This document shows, piece after piece, positions 35,319 through 45,500 of a stretch of 64,000 bases of DNA. Position 1 is the stretch's first letter. Every line of letters begins with the position of its first letter. The stretch covers positions 170,743 through 234,742 of the forward strand of contig PMOB01000006.1 of assembly GCA_003161615.1 (NCBI GenBank). Direction: 5' to 3'. The stretch comes from Actinomycetota bacterium (GTDB lineage Bacteria; Actinomycetota; Thermoleophilia; Gaiellales; Gaiellaceae). The notes under the pieces are model-generated. The model searched no databases. It was given only the letters and a program-made list of their open reading frames with translations, and was not told where the DNA came from. The position numbers and the translations under genes were made by a program.

Positions 35319-35506
35319 CCATACGAGGTGCTGCTGCACGCGGCGATGATCGGAGACGCAAGCCACTTCACCCGCCAGGACGGGATCGAGGAAGCCTGGC
35401 GGATCATGCAGCCGCTGCTCGAGACCCCACCCCCGTCGCGACCTACGAGCCGGGAACGTGGGGGCCGTTGGCCGCCAACGCTTTCGTCGCGGGCCACGGC
35501 CGCTGA
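35319..35506 (+). pseudogene. zwf: Frameshifted C-terminal fragment of glucose-6-phosphate dehydrogenase
   Basis: The frame reads PYEVLLHAAMIGDASHFTRQ and EEAWRIMQPLLETPPP, the conserved C-terminal region of Zwf, and then continues after a frameshift in another frame as TYEPGTWGPLAANAF to a stop at 35506. The first ~430 residues are missing. It is a decayed scrap of a central metabolic gene carried in the element. Confidence 0.75.
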
Positions 35507-35561
35507 CACACACCGTGGATCGCCCCCACGCCATAGCCACCCGACGAGCTTGCGCACGTGC

Positions 35562-35579
35562 CGTAGCCGAGATGCTACG
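35562..35579 (+). promoter_or_regulatory. Inverted repeat upstream of the antitoxin gene
   Basis: CGTAGC-CGAGAT-GCTACG, ten bases before the antitoxin start codon, is a perfect 6-bp dyad and a likely operator for autoregulation by the antitoxin or antitoxin-toxin complex. Confidence 0.45.
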
Positions 35580-35588
35580 ATCTGTGAG

Positions 35589-35831
35589 GTGGCTGAGGTT
35601 TCCGCACGCGATCTCCGCAATCACACCGCCGCCATCCTCCGCCGAGTCGAGGCAGGCGAACGGCTGCAGGTGACGGTCAGCCGCCGCCCGGTAGCCGAGC
35701 TCGCGCCTCTCGCTCGCCCGGCATGGATCTCCGGCGCCGCCTTCGAAGGGGTGCTCCGAGACGCGCCCGCTGACCGCGCCCTACTTGTCGACCTCGCGCC
35801 GGTGCGCGAGCAGACGGTCGAGCGCGCGTGA
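35589..35831 (+). CDS. vapB: Phd/YefM-type antitoxin
   Basis: 80 residues from GTG 35589 (VAEVSARDLRNHTAAILRRV, then GERLQVTVSRRPVAELAPL), the Phd/YefM antitoxin fold that binds DNA with the N-terminal part. The C-terminal tail should wrap the toxin. Its stop overlaps the PIN toxin start by 4 bp (GTGA), the standard arrangement. A preceding GTG at 35584 is in another frame. Confidence 0.85.
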   Translation: MAEVSARDLRNHTAAILRRVEAGERLQVTVSRRPVAELAPLARPAWISGAAFEGVLRDAPADRALLVDLAPVREQTVERA

Positions 35832-36217
35832 GCCGCGCCGTCCTCGATACCTCCGTCCTCATCGCACGCGAACAGGGCCGACCGCTCCAGCGGCAGCTAC
35901 CCGACCAGGTCGCGATCTCCGTCGTCTCCATCGCCGAACTCGAACTCGGCGTGCTCGTCGCTGCCAGCCCCGACACGCGCGCCCAACGCCTCCGCACACT
36001 CAGCGAAGTGCGCGCCCTCACAAGCGCACTCCCGATCGACGAGCGCACCGCCTCTGCCTATGCCGAATTGGCCGCGCGCAGCCTCGCCGCAGGCCGCAAA
36101 CCACGCATCCACGACACCTGGATCGCGGCCACCGCCCTCGTCAACCAAACCGAAGTCTGGACGCAAGACCAAGACTTCACAGACTTCGCCGACGCCGTCC
36201 CCGTCGTCCACGTCTGA
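35828..36217 (+). CDS. vapC: PIN-domain ribonuclease toxin (VapC)
   Basis: 129 residues with the PIN acidic set: Asp near the start (AVLDTSVLI), Glu (SIAELELGVL), Asp (RIHDTWIAATA) and Asp (TQDQDFTDF). VapC toxins cleave specific RNAs in a Mg-dependent way when freed from VapB. The pair probably stabilises the element, as a loss would leave toxin behind (family knowledge). Confidence 0.9.
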   Translation: MSRAVLDTSVLIAREQGRPLQRQLPDQVAISVVSIAELELGVLVAASPDTRAQRLRTLSEVRALTSALPIDERTASAYAELAARSLAAGRKPRIHDTWIAATALVNQTEVWTQDQDFTDFADAVPVVHV

Positions 36218-36519
36218 GCCGGCGACACCGCCCTCATACGCCGAACCGGATTATCGGCACCGACACGACCGCCTAGCCTTATGCCGGAGGTCGTTCGCCC
36301 TGACGTCCTGTCCTGTGGGTGTGCCAAAATTCGTTGCGCGCCCCGAGAAATCAGTGATTTGCAGGCAGGACACTCATTTTGGCGCCCCACAGGCATTCCA
36401 CAGCGACCGCCACGGCGCCGACCGAATTTCTGCACCCCACGCGCTAAACTGGCGAACCATCGTCTTTCGATAGTTCGATCGAGTCTGCGGCTGCAGGTCT
36501 GAATAGGGGGAGCGACGGC
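36218..36519. other. Intergenic region with an imperfect inverted repeat before the giant gene
   Basis: 302 bases. CTGTGGGTGTGCCAAAAT (36313-36330) is the near-reverse-complement of ATTTTGGCGCCCCACAG (36376-36392), giving a long imperfect stem. Nearer the gene, TTTCGATAGTTCGATCGAG is AT-rich and may hold the promoter. GGGGGAG at about 36506-36512 is the ribosome-binding site for GTG 36520. Confidence 0.5.
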
Positions 36520-39500
36520 GTGATCGACGCCTGTGAATTGCGCACGGCCATGTGCAGATCAATTCATCGGTCTCCTGCCCGCCCGGCGGGCGCCGCCGCC
36601 GCCGTGCTCGGAGTGCTCGTCGCGCTCGCCCCGCTCGTCGTTTCCATCCCGCAGCCGACACCGCCGCAGAGCTTCGATTCAGCGGCCACAGCGGCCGCGC
36701 GCGAGTTCGCGCGGCATCCCTCCCTCGCGATCGAGTTCGGCCGCGGCACCTCCGCCGCCGAGCGACGAACGCTGATCGCGCGCGTCGGCGGGACGCACGT
36801 CCGCTGGATCTCCGCTCTCGACACCGCCGCAGTCGTCGTGCCGCAGAGCCGGCTCGCCCGGGCCGAACACGTCCTAAAGGCGAGCCTCGCCGTCCGCTCC
36901 GTCGCTCCCGACTACGTCCGTTCCGTCGCCGGCCTGGTCAGCCGGGCCGCCGCGCCGAGCCAGTGGAACCTCCGACGCATCGGCTGGCCGGCCGTGTACG
37001 CGAAGCTCCACGCGAAGCGGACGGTGCGGCTCGCCGTCGTCGACACCGGCGTCGACGCCTCCGTGCCCGCACTGCGCAGGATCCTGCTGCCGGGCTACTC
37101 CGTCTTCCGCGGGTCGTTGCCGACCGTCGACCCGAACGGTCACGGCACCGCGATGGCGAGCATCGCCGCCGCAGCGCTGCGGCCGGGCGGCCTCGCCGGC
37201 GTCGCCTACACGGGCGTCCGGATCATGCCGGTGCAGGCGCTCAACGCGCAGGGGATCGGCCGGGACAGCGGGATCGTCCGCGGCGTCCTCTGGGCCGCGA
37301 ACCACGGCGCGAATGTCATCCTGCTCAGCCTCGACGGCGCCGGCTACAGCTCCGCGCTGCAGCGGGCAGTCAGCTTCGCGTGGTCGAAGGGAGCCGTCGT
37401 CGTGGCCGCGACGGGCAATGGCGGCTCCCCGAGTGCCACCTTCCCAGCGGGCGACGCCAAGGTGGTCGGCGTCTCCGCAACCGATCGAAACGACCACCTC
37501 TGGGCCGGAAGCAACTTCGGTTCCGACACGTTCCTCGCCGCGCCCGGCGTGGAGGTTCCCGCCTACGCTCCCGGCGGGTCTACGCGCCTCGTGGCGGGGA
37601 CGTCCGCGTCGGCGGCTTCGGTCGCCGGGGCGGCCTCTCTTCTGATGGCCGCGTACCCGCGGCTCTCGAACGCGGCGGTCGTGGGGCGCCTCGCTGCCAC
37701 GGCCGCTCGCGTCGGAACACGCCGACAGACCGGGAACGGCCGCCTCGACCTTGCCCGCGCGGTCAGCGCCCGGAACACCACGCCGCTCGTGCCACGGGGC
37801 GTCAGGGGCCGCGCGGCCGGCGGAGTCTCCGGCGGCCCGTACAGAGCCGCGACGGCGCTCAGCGGCGTCACGATCGGCGCGACCCGGTCCGCCGCCGGCG
37901 CGGTCGCGACTTACAGCGTCGGCTTCACGACTAGCGGCAGCGGCGCGCTCGCCGCCAGCGACACCATCACCGTGACCTATCCCGCCGGTTACACCGTCCC
38001 GTCGAGCCCGGCGCCGGCGATCGGCGGGCTCGGCTCGTTCAACTGCTCGGGAGCCGCCGGCGTTGTGACTCGCACGATCACCATCACGCTCGCCAACAGC
38101 GGCGGGACGTGCTCGATCGGCGCGAGTGCGACCGTGAGCGCGATGACGATCGGCTCGATCACTAACCCGACCACGATCGGGTCGAAGTCGATCACCGTCA
38201 AGACCTCGAAGGACACGACGAACGCGACGGGGACGTACTCGATCACGGCCGCGACGGGCGTCTCGAGTGTGAGCTTCTCCGCTCCGCGCCTGATGGGCGG
38301 CTCGGCGACGACGTACACGGCGAGCTTCACGACGAGCAGCACCGGCTCGCTCGCGGCGGGCGACCGGCTGACGGTCGTCTTCCCGGCCGGCTACACGGTC
38401 GGAGCGACGCCGTCGATCGGGCTCGGGACGGGCTTCACGCACTGCTCGGCCTCGAGCTCGGTCGTCACGCGCACGATCACGATCACGCTCGCCGACAGCG
38501 GCGGCGCCTGCGCGGTCGGCAACTCGACTGCGGCGTCGCTCACGATCGGCTCGATCACGAACCCGGCGGCCGCCGGCGCCAAGACGATCACGATCGCCGA
38601 CACGAACGACACCACCGTCGTCTCCGCGAACGTCACGATCGTCGCCGCCACGACTCTCACCAGCGTGAGCATCGGCGGAGCAGACTCGGTCGCCGGCGAC
38701 ACGACGACGTACACGGCGAGCTTCACGACTTCCAGCACCGGCTCACTCGCCGCCGGCGACACGATCACGGTCACCTTCGCGGCGGGCTACGTCGTCGGCG
38801 CGAGCCCGGCGATCACGCCCGGCACCGGCTTCACGAACTGCTCGGCCACGAGTCCCGGCGGCAGCACGACCGTCACGATCACCCTCGCCGACAGCGGCGG
38901 GACGTGCGCGGTCGGCAACTCGACGGCCGCCTCCCTCCAGATCGGCTCGGTCACGAACCCGACCGCGATCGGCGCGAAGACGAACAAGATCCTCGACAGC
39001 GCCGACGCGACGAGCGTCAACAGCGCGTTCACGATCACGCCCGGCGCGCCGGCGTCCCTCACCTACAACGTCCAGCCGACCGGAGTTTCGGTCGACGCCG
39101 GGATCGCGCCCGCGATCAAGGTCCGCCTCCTCGACCAGTACGGGAACCTCACGACCTCCACCGACCATATCCAGCTCGCCTTCACGAGCGGCCACGACAA
39201 CGGCGCGACGCTCATCGGGACGACCACTGTCGCGGCAGCGGCCGGGACGGCGACGTTCTCCGGCCTCCACATCCACGTCGCCGCGACCGGTTACGAGCTC
39301 ACGGCCAGCGACACGGACAACGGCGGCGTCACGACCGTCGACAGCTCGTCCTTCGACATGACGACGGGCGCGCTGACGCAGCTCTCCCTGCAGGCGGCCT
39401 CGACGACGCCGACGGCCGGGACGGCGGACAACCTCACGGTCACGGCGCAAGACCAGTACGGCAACACGGAAGCGACCTACACCGGCTCGCACAACCTCAC

Positions 39501-42500
39501 GTTCTCGGGGCCGGGCTCGATCGGCGGCAATACGCCGACCGTCACGAGCGCCGGCGGCACGGCGACCGCGCTCGGCAGCACGACCGCGATCACCTTTACG
39601 AGCGGCGTCGCGACCGTGTCGGGCGGGACGAACGGCGTCGCAGTGTTCTACAAGGCCGAGAGTACCCACCTCGTCGTCACGGACGGGTCGGTGTCGAACG
39701 GCGCTGGGCTCGCGCTCAACGTCAACCCGTCCGCCGCAGTGAAGCTCGCGTTCACGAGCGGCACCGGCAACCTCGCGGCCGGCTCGGTCCGGGCGCTCAC
39801 AGCCGCTGTCGAGGACACGTACGGGAACACGGAGACCGGCGACAACTCGACGATCGTCGGCTTCGCGAAGACTGCGGGCTCAGGCACCGTCGACGGGCTC
39901 GGCAACGCGACTGCGGTCGCTGGCGTCGCGTCCCTCAACGCGACCGGCCACCTTGCGGGCTCGATCACGATCACCGCCTCGAACGGAGGCCTCGCGAGCG
40001 ACGCGTCGACCTTCACCGTCGTCCCCGGTTCGGTTGCCCAGCTGGTCTACGCCCAGGGACCGACCGGCGCCCTCGTCACCAACGCGATCTCGCCCGCGGT
40101 GTCCGTCGACCTGCTCGACGCGTACGGGAACCTCACGACCTCCAGCGACCACATCCAGCTCGCTTTCGCGACCGGGCACGACAACGGCGCGACGCTCCTC
40201 AACGGCGGCTCGAACGCTGCGGTCGCAGGCGTGGCGACCTTCTCGAGCCTCCAGATCCACAAGGCCGCGACCGGCTACGAGCTGACCGCGACGGATCTCG
40301 ACACGGGCGCCGCGACGCCCGCCACGAGCGGGAGCTTCGACATGACGATCGGCGCGCCGGATCACCTCGTCTTCCACCAGCAGCCGACCGGCGGCTCGGT
40401 CGACAACCCGATCTCGCCCGCCGTGACAGTGGACGTGACCGACGTGTACGGCAACGTCGAGAGCTCGACGGATCACCTCCAGCTCGCCTTTGCGACCGGG
40501 CACGGCAACGGCGCCACGCTGCTCGGCGGCAGCTCGACCGCGGCGGTCGCGGGCGAGGCGAGCTTCGCCGCGCTGCACATCCATCTCGCGGCGGCGAGCT
40601 ACGAGCTCACGGCGACCGACCTCGACAACGGCTCGATCACGGCGGCGACGAGCTCCGCCTTCACGATGAACCCCGGCGCAGCGACGCAGCTCGCCTTCTC
40701 CCAGCAGCCGACGACGACGTCGGTGGACAACGCGATCGCGCCGGCGGTCACGGTCGCGATCGAGGATCAGTACGGCAACACGACCACCTCGGTCGACCAC
40801 CTCCAGCTCGCGTTCGCCACCGGCCACGACAACGGCGGCTCGCTGCTCGGCGGCGGCTCACGGGCCGCGGTCGCAGGCGTCGCGACGTTCTCGACGCTTC
40901 ACATCCACCTCGCCGCAACTGCGTACGAGCTGACGGCCACCGACGTCACGACCGGCACGGTCACCGCGGCGACGAGCTCGAGCTTCGACATGACGCCGGG
41001 CGCCGAAACGAAGATCGCCTACACGCAGCAGCCGCTCGCGAGCTCCGTGGACGGCCCCGTCACCCCGGCCGTGACCGTCGCGGTCGAGGATCAGTACTCG
41101 AACGTCGTCACGGGCTCCACCGACCACATCCAGCTCGCCTTCACGACGGGCTTCGACAACGGAGGCACGCTGCTCGGCGGCGGCTCGACCGCGGCCGTCT
41201 CGGGGGTCGCGACCTTCGCGAACCTCCACATCCACCTGGCGGCGGCCAATTACAAGCTCACGGCGACGGATCTCGACAACGGCGGGATCGCCACGCTCAA
41301 CAGCTCGGCGTTCACGATGAAGCCGGGCGCGGTCACCCAGCTCACGTACAACGTCCAGCCGACGGGCGGCTCGGTCGACGCCGCGATCGCGCCGGCGATC
41401 AAGGTGCGGCTCCTCGACCAGTACGGGAACCTCACCACCGCCACCGACCACATCGCGCTCTCGCTCGCGGCCGGGCACGACAACGGGACGACGCTGTTCG
41501 GGACGACGAGTGTCGCCGCCAACGCCGGGACGGCGACGTTCTCGGCGGTGCACATCCACCTCGCGGGCGGAGGCTACGAGCTGACGGCGACCGACAGCGA
41601 CAACGGCGGCGTCACGACGGCCACGTCGACGAGCTTCGCGATGACGCCGGGCGCGGCGACGCACCTCGCCTACAACCAGGCACCTACTGGCGGCTCGGTC
41701 GACAATGCGATCGCCCCGGCCGTGACCGTGGACGTCGAGGACCAGTACTCGAACGTCGTCACGACCTCCACCGACCACATCCAGCTCGCCTTCGCCGCCG
41801 GACACGACAACGGCGCCACCCTCCTCGGTGGAGGCTCGACCGCCGCAGTGGCCGGCGAGGCGAGCTTCGCGGGCTTGCACATCCACCTCGCGGCGACCAA
41901 CTACGAGCTGAAGGCAACCGACCTCGACAACGCGCTCACCGCGGTCACGAGCGCCGCCTTCACGATGAGCCCCGGAGTCGCCACCCAGCTCGCCTTCAAC
42001 CAGCAGCCGACCGGCGGCTCGGTCGACAACGCAATCTCGCCGGGCGTCACCGTCGACCTGCTCGACCAGTACGGCAACCTGACGACCTCCGGCGACCACA
42101 TCCAGCTCGCCTTCACGAGCGGGCACGACAACGGCGCCACCCTCCTCGGCGGCGGCTCGACGGCCGCGACCGCCGGCGAGGCGAGCTTCGGCGGATTGCA
42201 AATCCACCTCGCCGCGACCGGCTACCAGCTGACCGCAACCGACACCGACACCGGCTCGATCACATCGGCGGACAGCTCGACGTTCACGATGGCGCCGGGC
42301 GCGGTGACGCGGCTCGTCTACAACCAAGGCCCGACCGGCGGAAGCGTGGACAACGCGATCGCGCCCGCCGTGACCGTCGACCTGCTCGACCAGTACGGCA
42401 ACCTCACCACTTCGACGAACCACGTAAAGCTCGCATTCGCGAGCGGCCACGACAACGGCGCCACCCTCATCGGCGGCGGCTCGACCGCCGCGGTCGCGGG

Positions 42501-45500
42501 CGAGGCCACTTTCGCCGGCCTCCAGATCCACCTCGCGGCAACCGGCTACGAGCTCACCGCGACCGACGTCAACAACGGCGGGGCCAGTCCCGCCACCAGC
42601 GCGAACTTCGACATGACCGTCGGCGCGCCTGCGCAGCTCGCCTTCAACCAGCAGCCCACCGGCGGCTCGGTCGACAACGCCATCTCGCCGTCCGTGACCG
42701 TCGACGTCGAGGACCAGTACGGCAATCTCACGGCCTCGACCGACCACATCCAACTCGCCTTCGCAGCCGGACACGACAACGGCGCGACACTGCTCGGCGG
42801 CGACTCGACCGCCGCGAGCACGGGAGAAGCGAGCTTCGCCGCCCTCCACATCCACGTCGCCGCCACCGGCTACAGGCTGACGGCGACGGACGCCGACAAC
42901 GGCGCGATTGCCTCGGCGACGAGCACGGGCTTCGCAATGACGGCCGGCGCAGAGACGCAGCTCGCCTTCGCGCAGCAGCCCACCGGCGGCTCGGTCGACA
43001 ACGCCGTCTCGCCCGCAGTCACCGTCGACGTCCTCGACCAGTACGGCAACGTCACGACCTCGACGGACCAGGTCCAGCTCGCCTTCGCGGCCGGACACGA
43101 CAACGGCGCGACCCTGATCGGCGGCGATCCGACTCCGGCGAGCGGCGGCGCGGCGAGCTTCGCCGGAGTGCAGATCCATCTCGCCGCGACCAGCTACGAG
43201 CTCACTGCTACCGACCTCGACAACGGCTCGGTCACGAGCGCGGACAGCGCGAGCTTCGACATGAGCCCCGGCGCGGCGACGCACCTCGCCTTCACCCAAC
43301 AGCCGACTAGTGGCTCGGTCGACAACGCGATCGCGCCCGCGGTGACCGTCGCCGTCGAGGATCAGTTCGACAACGTCACCGGCTCGACCGACCACGTCCA
43401 GCTCGACTTCGCAGCCGGGCACGACAACGGTGCCACCCTCCTCGGCGGCGGCTCGACCGCCGGGGTCGCGGGAGAGGCGACGTTCTCGAACGTCCGGATC
43501 CACCTCGCAGGCACCGGCTACGAGCTCACCGCCACCGACACCGACAACGGCGCGATTGCCTCGGCGACGAGCGCGAGCTTCGACATGGCCTCCGGCGCCG
43601 CCACCCAACTCTCCTTCAACCAGCAGCCGACGAGTGGCTCCGTCGACAACGCGATCTCCCCGGCCGTCACGGTCGACCTGCTCGACCAATACGGCAACCT
43701 GACCGGCTCCAACGACCACGTCCAGCTCGCCTTCGCCGCCGGGCACGACAACGGGGCAACACTGCTCGGCGGCGGCTCCACCGCGGCGAGCGCCGGCGAG
43801 GCGAGCTTCGCCGCGCTCCACATCCACACGGCCGCCAACGGCTACGAGCTCACTGCGACCGACACCGACAACGGCTCCGTCGCGAGCGTGGACAGCGCAA
43901 GCTTCGACATGACGATCGGCGCGCCGGCGCAGCTCGCCTTCCACCAGCAGCCCACAGGCGGCTCGGTCGACAACGCCATCTCGCCCGCCGTGACCGTCGA
44001 TGTCCTCGACCAGTACGGCAACCTCGAGCCTGCTAGCGACCACATCCAACTCGCCTTCACCGCCGGGCACGACAACGGCGCAACCCTCATCGGCGGCAGC
44101 GCCACAGCGGCGAGCGCGGGCGAGGCGAGCTTCGCGGCACTCCACATCCACAAGGCGGCGACCGGCTACCAGCTGACCGCCGCCGACCTCGACAACGGCC
44201 TGGTCACCGCGGCGACGAGCCTGAGCTTCGACATGAGCGCGGGCGCGGCTACCCAGCTCGCGTTCACGCAGCAGCCGACGGCCGGCTTGGTCGACAACGC
44301 GATCTCGCCGGCCGTGACCGTCGCGGTCGAGGATCAGTACGGCAACCTCACGAGCTCGACCGACCACGTCCAGCTCGCCTTCGCGAGCGGCCACGACAAC
44401 GGCGCAACCCTGCTGGGTGGCGGCTCCACGGCGGCGAGTGTGGGCGAGGCGAGCTTCTCGAGCCTCCAGATCCACAAGGCGGGGACGGGGTACGAGCTGA
44501 CGGCGACGGATCTCGACACTGGCTCCGCTACTCCGGCCACGAGCGCGAGCTTCGACATGACCGTCGGCGCGGCGACGAAGCTCGCCTTCATCCAGCAGCC
44601 GACGACGAGCTCGGTCGACGGGCCGATCAGCCCGGCGGTGACCGTTGCGGTGGAGGATCAGTACAGCAACGTAGTCACGAGCTCGACCGACCACGTCCAG
44701 CTCGCCTTCACCTCCGGCTTCGACAACGGCCAGACCTTGAGCGGCGGCGGCCCCACACCCGCCTCCTCGGGCATCGCGACCTTCGCCGCCCTCCACATCC
44801 ACAAGGCGGCGACCGGCTACGAGCTGTCCGCGACCGACCTCGACAACGGCCTGGCCACGACGAGCGGCAGCTTCACGATGACCCCGGGCGCGATCGACGC
44901 TACGCAGTCGACGATCGGCGCGAGCCCGAGCAGCATCGTCGCGAACGGCAGCGACACGACGACGATCACCGTCCAGGCGGTCGACCGGTACGGCAACGCG
45001 ATCGACCACGGCGGCTCGACCGTCACGCTCTCCACCGACAACGGCACCTTCGCCGGCGTCTGCACCTCCGACTGTACGACGACCGACAACGGCGACGGCA
45101 CCTACAGCGCCACGCTGACCTCGCCGACGAGCAGCTCCGGCCTCACCGCGACGATCAGGGGCTCGATCGACGCGACTCCGATCTCCGATACGGCGACCGT
45201 CGACCTCACCGGCACCGGCACCAGCACGGTCGGCAACGCGGTGCACTCCACCGTCGACTTCGGGCGAGGTGCGGGAACCGGCCGCGCGCAAGTCGGCGTC
45301 GGCGGCAGCGGCGTGACGGTGACGGTGACGGTCAAGAACGAGTCCGGGATGCCGCTGAGCGGGAAGAAGGTCGAGCTCGCCCAGTCGCTCGCCGGCGGCG
45401 GGACGAGCCATGCCTCGATCGGCGGCGGCGCTCCCGGCTCCGACGCCGCGAACAGCGGGACGACCGACGGCAACGGCCAGGTGACGTTCAGGGTCAGCGA

